Below are positions 34,658-45,232 of a stretch of 64,000 nucleotides of DNA, piece by piece. The stretch lies in NCBI GenBank assembly GCA_007644065.1, contig VJWN01000014.1, positions 124,001-188,000 of the forward strand, in the 5' to 3' direction. The translations under genes were made by a program, and so were the position numbers. Position 1 is the first letter of the stretch; every line of letters starts with the position of its first letter. The stretch comes from Margaritispora aquatica (taxonomy: Eukaryota; Ascomycota; Leotiomycetes; Helotiales; Discinellaceae). The notes under the pieces are model-generated. The model searched no databases and was not told the origin of the DNA. It saw only the letters and a program-made list of their open reading frames with translations.

Positions 34658-35718
34658 ATGTTCGGATTTCGTTTCCCTAAGTCTGAGGATGTTGCGTTCA
34701 AGAGAGTGCCTCAAGCCGAGGACTGCGAGTCTCTGTCCTCCGAGCCCAAAGATTCCGAGCGCCTTCAGTGTCGTCAGCACAACTTGTTAGCATCTCGAAT
34801 TTATCTGGTAGTGCTCTTTTGTTTAGCTCTTGCGACTGCTGCTGTGCTCGGTGCCTACTTTGGAGGAAGATTCTTCATCGAGGTTGATCACTTGTGTATG
34901 GACCGAATATCAAATTACTGTAAGTTATGCTTACAAGTCTTCATGAATAGAGCTAATCCATCACAGCCCCAGTTCTCAAAGATGTCGACATCTCATTCTC
35001 AACAAAACGCTTCAATGGCTCGCTCATGCACGAGAATGTCTATCGTCAGCGTGGCTCACCAGAAGTCGATGCAGCATGGGAAGCACTCGGTGTAGATTGT
35101 ATGTCTACTATACAACACCCTTCAGTCTTGCTCATTTTATTGACATAGTACAGATAGAGCAGCCATAGTACCCACATCTCTAGCTGCCAAATCAGGTCTA
35201 CTCGAATCCCAAGTTCAGGTCTCTCCAAAGTACGGGGGTGGATATCCCGCAAACGTGGAGGGACTGCATCATCTACATTGTTTGAATTTGCTACGACAGG
35301 GTCTGTGGTTCAATTTCGACTATTACTCCGCCAAGGGTACAGGTGCATTCAGTAACGATGCAAACGTACTGCACGTTCACGTCAGTAAGTATACCATCCC
35401 ACACAGCATTCCACATGCACCTACATCTTCCTTTTCTCGTTAACTCACCGACATCAAACTAATACATATCTCACAGCCCACTGCCTCGACATCATCCGCC
35501 AACAACTCATGTGCACCGTCGACATCGGCGTCCTAGGCCAAGTATGGTGGGACAAATCCGAACCAACCGCCTATCCGGATTTCAACACAGAGCACAAATG
35601 TCGGAATTTCGAGAGCGTGAGGGCGTGGGCTGAGGCTCATCAGGCGCCGCAGAGTGTTCCAGATGATTATTTATTGCCGCCGAAGAGTATAGATGATGTT
35701 TATGAGACGATGCCTTGA
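34658..35718 (+). CDS. UstYa-like (DUF3328) membrane-anchored oxidase
   Basis: Member of the UstYa family, which in ustiloxin, asperipin and cyclochlorotine pathways carries out oxidative steps such as peptide macrocyclisation. Exons 34658-34919, 34967-35098, 35154-35384 and 35477-35718 give 288 residues, the usual family length. A cytosolic N-terminus precedes one membrane helix (about residues 47-68). The lumenal part has 'SPVLKDVDISFSTKRFNGS' and 'SPEVDAAWEALGVD', then both family signatures HxxHC: HHLHC at 170-174 and HVTHC at 207-211 (second motif split by the last intron). 'LMCTVDIGVLGQVWW' follows as usual. Start is the ATG at 34658. It stands divergent from the Tyr-rich secreted peptide gene. 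Actual substrate is unknown. Confidence 0.94.
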
Positions 35719-36115
35719 TGATGCTAGAGTGTATGAAGATGGAAAGAAATAGTATGTGAGCATATGGGCATGAGATAATGATATGCATGAACAGTTTTGC
35801 GGATCTAGAGTCTACTGACTTGTTAGCCTGCCGAGTCTAGTATCGGAGTAAATAGATGAGTCGAACTCAAGATGAGGAGACTGATATGAAACTTCTCCAT
35901 ACTGATGCTAATAAGAAGAAAGTTATATTCAGTCACATGATATGGCATCTGATTCAACCGCAGGAGATTCTTCATCCTATTTTCTGTCCTTTCTCTGTCC
36001 ATGTCTTCATGGCAAGTGCCGCAATCGAATCCTCAATTACAATTGTCTACTAGTCTCCAGTTTTTCTCTCCTCAAGCTGTTCATTCATTTCCCCAGAGAT
36101 GCCTCACTCTCTCAC
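35719..36115. other. Intergenic, 0.4 kb, between convergent genes
   Basis: 3' flanks of the UstYa-like and histidine-phosphatase genes. Nothing else seen. Confidence 0.5.
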
Positions 36116-36829
36116 TCAAGCATCCAACCCAGCACAATGCTCAGAAGTCAGCGTTGTGACGGAGCTATACGGCGGGAGATCCGTCCAGATCAAATCGAAT
36201 CTACACATTACTCATCAGCACTTTCCACTCTCACGCCAACACGACACTCACCTAGCATCAGGGTAAGTAGGCGGACTACTATCGCCCAAGCTCTCCGCAA
36301 TATCCGTCAACGCGTCATGCTCCCAGCAAATCAGCACGTTCTTAGTGCCCTTATAGGCGGCCACTGCGGCAGTGACGCAATCTGGATCGTCGCGGTCGCA
36401 GGATGTGTCGACTGTTAGACCGAGGTCGGTGGCTACTGGCTGGACGGTCAAGAGAGGGCGGGTGCGCTTCCCGTCTAGGGGGAGGGTGTGTTAGTAGTTC
36501 GATTCTCGCTTCTTGATGCTCGATTTAGGATCGTTTGATGGGAAGGAATGGTGTAAGGAGAAGGAGAGGAGAGGAAAGGAGCAGAGTGGGAAGAGAAACG
36601 CACTCGACTTCGGCGTCTGCGCCATGATCTTGCCGATATTATACGTCGACGAATTCCCAAACACGGTCCTCAAACACTGAGCGCGCTGCAGTCCAGCGGC
36701 ATTGAGACCGATGCCGTCGTCGGCAGGCTTCTCGCCGTGGCGGATGAGGTAGACTGTCTTTGCTGCTGAGGTGGTGGGGAGGGAGATCGCTGCTAGAAGC
36801 GCGGTGAGGAGGAGGGGCGTGAGTTGCAT
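36116..36829 (-). CDS. Secreted histidine phosphatase (phosphoglycerate mutase-like)
   Basis: Small histidine-phosphatase superfamily protein. Exons 36829-36604, 36474-36252 and 36200-36116 give 177 residues. The signal peptide (MQLTPLLLTALLAAISLPTT, then SAA) leads directly into the catalytic motif 'YLIRHGEKP' (RHG at 30-32; His31 is the expected phospho-acceptor). The second catalytic His lies in 'LICWEHDALTD', and the usual 'FDLIWTDL' strand is supplied by the last exon. Short length places it with the minimal PGM-like/SixA-type fungal secreted proteins rather than phytases. Substrate unknown. Ends of the introns are canonical GT-AG. Confidence 0.88.
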
Positions 36830-37910
36830 CTTGAGAGTGCGGAGGTTTGCAGTGCAGTTTGATGGGGTGGGGAGATGGAGATGAAAATGTCGATGTCTGT
36901 TGTGGTTTGTTCATTGATGAGGGTGAGAGTGCGCTTTATATTTTCTTGCGTGTCTACATGTCTGTTTATTCCCTTACCTTCCTGCCTAGCTACCGATTGA
37001 TCCGCCATCCTCAGAATTCTTCTCTTCTTTCTTGCACAAACTATCAATAGCTATTACCCGGAGGATTACACCCAAGTCAGGTTTCCAATCCAAACGGGAG
37101 GATATTCAAGTTCAGAGTTGAACAGAAATACAGAGTAATGCACGCAACCGAGCGTATTGTACCCTCCGTATTTTGTTAACTGCCGCTTCAAGCTTACTTT
37201 CTTAGCGAGGGATAGGCACGAACGGGAGGGGTGGGTACAATAAGCTTAAGTTGACGGGAGCAGTAGCTTGATCAACGAATGGGAGCTTGGCGTTGGTGCA
37301 CATGGTATTTCTAGAAAGATGCAGAGATCAAAAAGATATGCAAGCACTTGTTGCACTTCCATGATGCTAGGATCTTGGTAGTATTTCGTATGCAACTTGT
37401 ACCTTGATGTACCTTGTTGGTCGCCAACGGACTGATGTGAACTTGGGGTATAGCACGTGCTCACACCCTTTGTGGATAAACCAGTTCGGTACAATATCTA
37501 ACTTGCGGTTGCATTCGTGAAGGATTTTCATCCTTGAGAACGGTACCTCATGTAGTGTAAGTGCAAGTGCACGTGTGTGGTATATCCATTGTTTTCAAAG
37601 ACGGGATAGACATAGATGCTTGATCATTCGGACTTTGACGTGCGGATCAAAATAGGTAATGTAAGTGCAAAAAGTATGTACATGAACCAGAAGTTCAGAC
37701 GACGAATCAAAGGTCTACCCCACTACTGTACTGTATAAGCGAGTGCTTCTCTTCTGCCCCACTTCTCCTCCTCTTCTTCTTTTCATCCCGAATCTCATCT
37801 CATATCCACAAGCTCAAGCTGATACCCGAATATCTATCCTCCCTTCCATAATATTTTCATCTTCAAACCTAACCTCATCCGACCTCGGCTTAGTGAACTT
37901 AGTCTGTGGT
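36830..37910. other. Intergenic, 1.1 kb
   Basis: Promoter of the histidine-phosphatase gene at the left and 3' flank of the AA9-CBM1 gene at the right. Only short open frames. Confidence 0.5.
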
Positions 37911-39538
37911 TTACAGACATTGGCCTAAAGTGAGAGACACCAGTCAGTTTGTTTTCATTTTCAGACTCTCTCTTCCTTCCATTTCATTTCGCTCATAGAA
38001 CTAGGCGAGGATAGGACGAGCCGAGTAAAGAGACGGTTAAGTAGACGGAGGAAACTCACTGAAGTAAGGGTTGCTGTACGTGCACGTTCCCTGAGCACAG
38101 GTCAATGGGCCAGTGTACGATGCTGGGTCACCACCACACTGTCCATAGAGTGCGGCACCGCTGGCCGTGCTGGTTGCGCTAGAGGAGGTCTTGGTGCTGC
38201 TCGTGGAAGCCTTGGTGGTTGAAGTAGTCGAGGCCTTGGTTGATGATGAGGTGGTAGAGGCCTTGGTGGATGAAGAGCTCGAGGTGGCCTTTGTGCTGGT
38301 GACGAGCGTGCTGGCGGTGGTGCTAGCCTTGCTTGATGTCACAGCGGAGGTTGGGGCGGCGGTACCGGGGCAGGTGAACTTCGTGGGGCCGGGAATGGTG
38401 TAGGTGGAGACGGTTGGGTAGTAGATGTTGATCAGGATTCCTGGGTCAGTTGACTGGGCACTTATTAATTTCTGTTCATGATTCTCGAAGTCGAGGAAGA
38501 CTCACAGCATAAGCACCTGGAAGTGCGACGACTGAGGGGCTAGCAGTGCCAGTTCCGCCTGAGACGTTGATTTGAGCACATTCCATCTATTTCTCTTGTT
38601 AGTGTTTGTTTTAAGGACTTCATTCAAGTACGCGAAATCAACTTACGTAGAATTGAGCACCGTTGGCAGAACCGGCTCCGTGCAGGGCGATCAACTCCGC
38701 GCGAAGGAGGTATTGTCCGTTTGCGATGCACTTTGGGATCGTGATTTGTTGAACACCTGCTGCAGAGACCTACGACTGTCAGTTGAGGCTCCTTCGATGT
38801 GCTCTGAGGATAGTTACCAAGTTTGTGACAGCCCAGACACCAGCTTTTGAGTGCGTTAGCCATGTTTTGTTAGAAATCGATAGAGTCGAGTCTTACTTGC
38901 TGCATTGTATCCCTCCTCGGAGATCTTGAACCAGCCTGAGCCGTATCCTGGGTCGGTTGTGGCGTTGGTGACTTTCTTCATGTATGCCATCACTGGTCCC
39001 TGCGAAGCAATTAGAATTGATTCCCAGTTGCGACTATATCTTTTAAATTAGATAGCATACCAAATGACTTGGGTCGATCACATAGGTTGTTGGCTCATTC
39101 TCAGGAGTGCCTTAGTAATTAGCGACTATGATACTCAAGAAGCAACTGAAAACATACTGCCCAGTCCGTGTCTCCAAGTAGCTTGCACTGTTTCTCCTGC
39201 TGTGACCTCGATCACGTATGGCGATGACATAGTTGGGTTTGGTCCACCATTGCAAGCTACGTCGTTGTTGGTGACAACGTCGGTGATGGGCTATTCGCCT
39301 CAAGTTAGCTGAATGCAAGAGCGAGGGCAAGTCTATCAAACATACACCATCATATGTAGGATCCCGAATAGCATAGCTGATGGCTACAGACAGAAAAAAG
39401 TCAGTTTGCTGCTCATGTTACTGAAAGACGTCTATACGCACGATAAAGAGTACCGCCAGCCTTCAATTGCGTGAAGATAGTGTGAGCGTTCGCAACAGCG
39501 GCGACGCTTGCCAAAGCGAAGGTAGATTGAAACTTCAT
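37911..39538 (-). CDS. AA9 lytic polysaccharide monooxygenase with CBM1
   Basis: Secreted copper-dependent cellulose-oxidising enzyme with a cellulose-binding tail. Ten exons: 39538-39442, 39383-39346, 39290-39158, 39110-39061, 38999-38897, 38843-38818, 38769-38647, 38586-38506, 38453-38060, 37924-37911; together 352 residues with frame kept at every junction. Signal peptide [18 protein letters not shown]; mature His19 (HTIFTQ) is the first brace ligand. The second His is in 'DPSHLGPVMAY', and the axial Tyr in 'GAQFYMECAQI' (split by an intron). A Ser/Thr/Lys-rich linker of about 85 residues leads to a CBM1 ('YGQCGG', 'YTGPLTC', '[14 protein letters not shown]'). The last 14-nt exon supplies the final CBM cysteine and stop. 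Confidence 0.95.
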
Positions 39539-41440
39539 CTTGTCGGTTGTGGATATCAAAGACACGAGAGTGAGAGAGTATGAGAAGAATAGATCAGACG
39601 AAGGTACTGCACAACCCAAAATGAAAATGCGGGGAGTGCATACCATATCATATCTCCCTCGAATGCTACCCACCCCATATTTCCTCCACGTCTTGCCTCC
39701 CCATCAACTTCTTTCGGTACCACATCTTCGGAATGACCATGAAAAAATCTCGACGTTCCCCACAAAATCAAGGGCCAACGACCTGCGCCAACTGCAACAG
39801 AAATACCAATCACACTGTTCGGGTTATTGCACGCAAGGGCTAAAGCCTGCCACCCAAGACCCCGAGTATCCTCAAAACAAGAGAATGACCACGGTGGACT
39901 TGCTCCGAGGTGAGAAAAGATGTATCTTCCTTCTATCCGCAATCTATTTGGCGCCCATGTGATGAGCCAGGACTGCAGTTGTGCGGTATACAGAGCCGGA
40001 ATCCGACAAGCGAGGAGGTCTGTCAATAGTATCTTAGCTACCCATTGTTTTATCTCGTGGATTATTATACAAACTGACTATCTTTCGCATTCACTAATAC
40101 AATGTAAAAGTAATGGTAGAACCAAAATACTTCAAATAGCAAAAAGTTGCAGTCCAGAAGGGGATAATGCACGCGGGGCTTCCCCACCCCGTATTTCCTC
40201 AAATATTGCCTGCCTACCCCAGAAGATCACAACGGGTGCTAGGATGCAAGTGACACGACGCAAGATAAGGTTGAAAATGTCTGCTGTGTTAAGATGATCC
40301 GTTCCGGCAATCAACTACCGGGAGACCTTCCCGCCTGGATGAATTGGGGAGAATGAAACCCCTATTTAGCCGAAATCAGATGAGAAGTCTGCTGAGGCAA
40401 CGTGGTAAGATGATTACGAGACAAATAGCTGCCGTACTTTGTGTCTCGAAGTGAGTAATTGATAAGCTTGTGTGGTCTTAGGTGGTTTGGTGCGGTTTGA
40501 TTTGATTTTCACTTCTGATGTTGTTTTAATATGCTGTTCTTGGAGATATGCCCAAGCAAAACCGGGTTGTGAGTCGTTTGGAGATTGTACACGATTGAGA
40601 GACGAAGTTGTACTGTTTGTGGTATAGGATAGAAGCTCTTGATATTGCCACACGCCTAAATCCCATACGTTTAATATGGGTAGCGGCTCCAGTCAGCTCA
40701 TGTGCTCAAATGGGACCACCCGCGAACTTCACCATCACAGTCCACCTACGAAAGTTCTACGATGGCCAATATTTTGCTGAGCTGCCAGCTGTAAATAAGC
40801 TGGAAATGATCCGAAATATTCTGGGGACGATATATCTTCACTCGTCCAAGCTCAACAATCTTAGAGTCTTCGTCGGAACGGCTCGAACAGCTGGCCCATC
40901 ACTTCGAGACTCTGCAGAATCTAAAGAATATATGCCCCTTTTGCAGTAGCAAATTCCACAAGGTGAAAGGTGCTATCTGCCATAAATGATGATTTATAAC
41001 CACAGCAGGAAAATGGTTGATGCTGCTGGACCCATCCAAGAGCAGTTTGCCGCAAGTAAGAAGTGGAGGTTCAAAATACCACAAAGTACCTAATTAGTAT
41101 TCGGCATAGGTACCTAATCAAAGATCGGTCAGCTCTAGAAATTAGACAGACTGAAGAAACAATTAATTTGTTGGAAGCAACTTCGATGTCAAGTTAGAGA
41201 ATGTGTGAATTTGAATGAGATTTATTTGACCCTGAACCCCAACCCCACCCGACCCAACCTAATTCTAAACAATGGAAACGACGGGTATCTGAAGAAAACA
41301 TCGCTTCAGAACGATACCAAAACAAGGATAATGAGTGGTAGTGCCTAAGCACAATTTATTATCGCTTTCTCTGCCGCCATCGTACTGCTCCATGATATCA
41401 GCTTGAAGATCATACAAATCTTCCCCAACATTAAGATGGC
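39539..41440. other. Intergenic, 1.9 kb
   Basis: Upstream region of the AA9-CBM1 gene and 3' flank of the ten-cysteine protein gene. No gene recognised; open frames at 39540-39962, 39556-40026 and 40608-40949 lack motifs. Confidence 0.5.
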
Positions 41441-41812
41441 TTACCATTTATTCGAGCAAGTTGAAGCTGCTTTGCCTGAGGTAGGACATTTCGATATGCA
41501 AAGGACGGCTGCATTCTCTGCAGCATCCTGGCATGAGGCAAGATCACGCTTCGCAGGGGCACATGCTACATAGCTGGAGACAGCTGTGACGGCGCTATAT
41601 CAAGTGTCAACTCTGAGTACAAAGCTTCACTCAATGATGATCACATACCATGCATCGATACACGTAGCATCAGAGCCGCAATTCATCGTGCAATTCACCT
41701 GTTGTCCAGCCGTTTTGATCTCACATGCGGAACTATCACGTGCGTCGATTGGCGTTGCAACTGCAATTGTGGAAACGACGAGAACAAAGAGTGTAGAGAG
41801 TTGGAATTGCAT
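41441..41812 (-). CDS. Small secreted cysteine-rich protein (ten Cys), effector-like
   Basis: Exons 41812-41649 and 41573-41441 (75-nt intron, donor GTATGT) give 98 residues. The signal peptide is MQFQLSTLFVLVVSTIAVA, followed by a short 'TPIDAR' pro-like segment. The mature part has ten cysteines in a spaced pattern: SAC, VNC, MNC, ATC, DAC, VAC, ASC, VLC, SKC, STC. The C-terminus is TCSNKW. Cys in 'CIDAC' is completed by the splice, which supports the model; reading through the intron would end the protein in hydrophobic nonsense. I do not recognise the family. Size, secretion and cysteine content fit fungal effectors or small toxin-like/antimicrobial folds, but no function is shown. Confidence 0.83.
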
Positions 41813-41910
41813 CTTGTCGAAGGTAGATCTGAAGCTGATAGATAATTGCAAGTGAGTGTAATGAACCGATGCGTGGAGAGGTACTGGAAGCATAAGGGTG
41901 ATAGTATAGT

Positions 41911-41916
41911 TATATA
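41911..41916 (-). promoter_or_regulatory. TATA-like box of the ten-cysteine protein gene
   Basis: TATATA within 'ggttatataacta' on the minus strand, about 100 nt upstream of the start codon at 41812. Confidence 0.35.
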
Positions 41917-43499
41917 ACCATGACGAGTGAGAGGCGCAGGAGGGTCAGTGGCCATGAAGCACGTCCAAGTCTTGTGTAGATTGGCACGAGGATGGAATGA
42001 TAGAATTTGAGACGAAGAATGAAAGTTAAAGGCATAATTAGAGTTTCGTGCCCGGACTGGCCCACCAGGAGCACTTGGCTTTAGAGTGGATTGACCTGAG
42101 GTCGGAGACTTCCCCGGATTTCAATTCCATGTCGTTGATCTCAATAGTGGACGCAAGAAATCGCCCATTGTGTTGATTAACTTACAGTTTGGTGCAAGAT
42201 CTAGGTCAGGTTGCCTCCCTATATCTACAATTGTGTTACCAGACAAATCCTATCTATGGAGTTGAAGTATGAACACTTGCGATCCTCCACGGATCCGACT
42301 CTGAGGGAGCATAGACTGCCGTTGAATTTTCACAAATAGCTATTATACAATTCTCTCACTTCGTATACGTGGTTGTAGAAACACAACTACCTGAGTCGGT
42401 TTCAACTCACCGAATTTGAACCTCCCTTCCAGCAAATAGGCAAGGTTCTCTGGCTACTGCACACAAGGTTTGGTAACTGAGATATTTTGAGATCCGCAGG
42501 TCCAAAGAGTTCGTCCTGACTCAGAAATGCCAACCTACCAACCACCGTGTTAAGATGGCGAGAGAAGAGTTTGGAAGTGTTTCGGAAACGCGAATCTAGG
42601 AAGCGTGAAACAACTCGTCCTGCAGAGTTACACCTTCATCCTAGGGACAGGTGTTGGCAACAAATAAGTGCGGCCACAAGACATTCTAGAGTTTGAAGAC
42701 TGAGAGGTATCCTAGTCTTTCTGTTCATCTGAATGATGTTCAGCCACTTTTCTCGAATATCATCCACATGGAAGATGGATGCAACCGGGATTCGCATCGC
42801 AACCTAAACCGATCATCCGATATTCTTCTGCGCAGGCCTTTCTAGTTCCTTGGCCTCGAAGCTCTGAGTGTTCTGTGCATTCTTGTGGGATCGGTCGGTC
42901 AGAAGAATCTGCCTTGCGTAGGTAGAAGTGGACTGTTTGAGCTCGAAACAGGTCGAAAGATCAGTATCACTTCAGCCCAACAGACAGCAGAATTGAAGTG
43001 ACTCAGCAGACTCTTCTGCCTTCTGGATCTGCCTCCCAGGGGAGAAATAAGTACGCAATATTGTTATTCGGGAATACGGCTGCTCTCGTGTGGAAGTTTG
43101 ACGTTTTATTGAGTTGCTTATACCTGTGGAGAGCATGGTGTTGGGTAGTTTGGATGTTAGCTCAGATCGTATCCGAAATGCGTAAGTAGTCTGCAGGGAA
43201 ATCCAGACAAACCGAAGGCGTCTCGTAGAAAGATGGTGGCGATGTTAAAGTAGGTTGACGAGAGGGGTTGCAAAAGTATTGTCTTTGTCGATGGGTACTG
43301 TACGGAAGGTCAAAGAAACTAGACATGCAATCGCGTCGCGTGTTGCACAAAGATCTCAACCTCACTCCAAAATCATACAGAAATATTCTCTGTATATATA
43401 TCATAATGAGTCTATAAAAAGAATACTCTCGATCAGACTTGCAGATTCCAAATCATGACCCACACACTTCTTGTATCTTCTCCCTGAAACCTACTGATT
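41917..43499. other. Intergenic, 1.6 kb
   Basis: No gene recognised. Upstream region of the ten-cysteine protein gene and 3' flank of the dioxygenase gene. Many stops in all frames. Confidence 0.5.
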
Positions 43500-44730
43500 C
43501 TAAGCTACTTTCTCCTGCGAAGCATCCAAATCACCTGGCTGATTAGGATCATAGTCTCCAGCTATGAACTTGTACGGCTCAACGAAGTCTACAAATCCTA
43601 GATTAGGACTTGATGTCTTGTAGCCTGTGCGCGGTTAGTTGCATGAATTTCAAGGAGAAGATTGATGCTCACCCATTCGTGCCTGGACTTCCAGTGGCCA
43701 CGAGAGAACCTCCTCGGTTGTGAAAGCGAGATATGCATTCTCCTGAAAGATTATCAGCAATTAATCTTCGAAACGGACTCAACACAGACTTACCTCCTGT
43801 CTCAGGAACCCTCGGATGAAGGAGAGATCGTGTACAGGACGATATTGATCAGTCGTGAGATTGTGTCCGCCTGCATGGTAAAGACCTCCAAGAAAAGCCA
43901 AGCAGTCGCCCTTCTCCATTGTAGCATATCCTGCCTCCTCGACGAGAGGTGCTCGGTCTGATCCCCAGAGATGAGATTTTGGAATGACCTGGTCATAGTT
44001 AAGCATTTTCATCCTCAACCTCGCTTGTCACGACTCACCAAGGTAGCACCATTTTCAGGTGTGGTGTTGATACCAGGAATCAAGAAAGACAACTCAACAT
44101 CAGATCCGACTCTGTACCCAACCTTGGTCTGGTCCTGGTGATCAATGTGGAAATTTTTGTCATCACGGTGAATTCTTTGTGCTTTGCCTCCTGGTCCAAC
44201 TTGCATCGTCAACCCTGTGTTGAGTATGGCATGGGATGTGTATGTGTGCTTGGTGGTGCCATAGAAGTTTGATGTTGTCTTATCCACAAAGACGGAGAGC
44301 AGTTTGGAGATAAGAGGATCAACAAGCCAATCTCTCGCCGTTGGGCTTCTCCCGATGAGTCTACAGCATCGTCTGGTCTCAGGAGGGAATCTACCAATGT
44401 CAATGGGAATTTTCGAAATTGCCGACATTTCGCCAAGAAAGCCCGTCTTGGAGATCTTCTGTTTGAGAACCCATTATCACACAGGAGAAATAACTCACAG
44501 ATCTCCCTGAAATATGTTAGCATCGCAAATTGATATACTTCAGTTGATCACACCTTCCAAGGTTTATCAGCATCAAGGTATGGCTTGGTGTCCTTGTTCA
44601 CCTGATTAACAGCTTCAACAGTTGTGAAGTTCTTGATGACAACTCCACCATCATCAATGATGGCTTGAATTATGCTTTCGACATTCGATCTATTGATGTA
44701 TTGGAGCACTGGCTTCTCAAGTGAACCCAT
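43500..44730 (-). CDS. Phytanoyl-CoA dioxygenase-like Fe(II)/2-oxoglutarate enzyme
   Basis: Exons 44730-44554, 44506-44499, 44390-44039, 43988-43794, 43742-43673 and 43624-43500 give 308 residues. The second exon is only 8 nt (GGAGATCT); with it the protein reads 'DKPWKGDLFPPETRR', the expected family block. Iron ligands are visible as 'HRDD' (HxD type, in 'RIHRDDKNFHIDHQ') and the distal His in 'GGLYHAGGHN'; 2-oxoglutarate-binding Arg may be in 'YRPVHDLSF'. Fungal members include hydroxylases and endoperoxidases of secondary metabolism such as FtmOx1 as well as catabolic enzymes, so the reaction is open. It is divergent (about 500 bp) from a flavin amine oxidase gene, which suggests shared control. 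Confidence 0.9.
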
Positions 44731-45232
44731 TGTTTTCAGGGAGTGTGATGTTATTTTGGGATATTCTGATTTCAGTATGAAGTTTTAGTGGATCTAAGCA
44801 ATATGGGGAGCGGCAGGATGGATCTAGGTGTAGACTCGACAATTGATAAATACTTCTTAGATTGCAACAATCAAACATTTACTAGCATTGGGATGCGCTG
44901 GAGCACGCTTATCCTCGGGCTGTTGTTATCAACATTCCCCCCTAAGGTGGTGTTTAGAGGCAAGCCCCGCTCGCTAAGGAAGGAGATCCCGATAGCTTCA
45001 TGGACTCCCACTTTTGAAGTTCACGAAATAGCGTCTGATCTGAGCCCGCAAACCAGAATGTCTGCTTGGCCGTATTCTTGTTGGACATCGGGCCGGTCTC
45101 GATTGAGTTATATCATCCTGCAAGAGTGGCTCAAGGTTGGAAGTATATCAAATCCATAACTTCCCATTCCATCAACCTCGAACAGACATTGCATATTTCA
45201 AAGCCGGTTCCAACCTTCTATACTCATCCAAA
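44731..45232. promoter_or_regulatory. Shared divergent promoter of dioxygenase and amine oxidase genes
   Basis: About 500 bp between the two start codons must hold both promoters. No gene; a plus-strand open frame at 44788-45159 has no motif. Confidence 0.45.

Noticed and set aside
44788..45159. 123-codon plus-strand frame
   Set aside because: Lies in the divergent promoter of the dioxygenase and amine oxidase genes; no motif.
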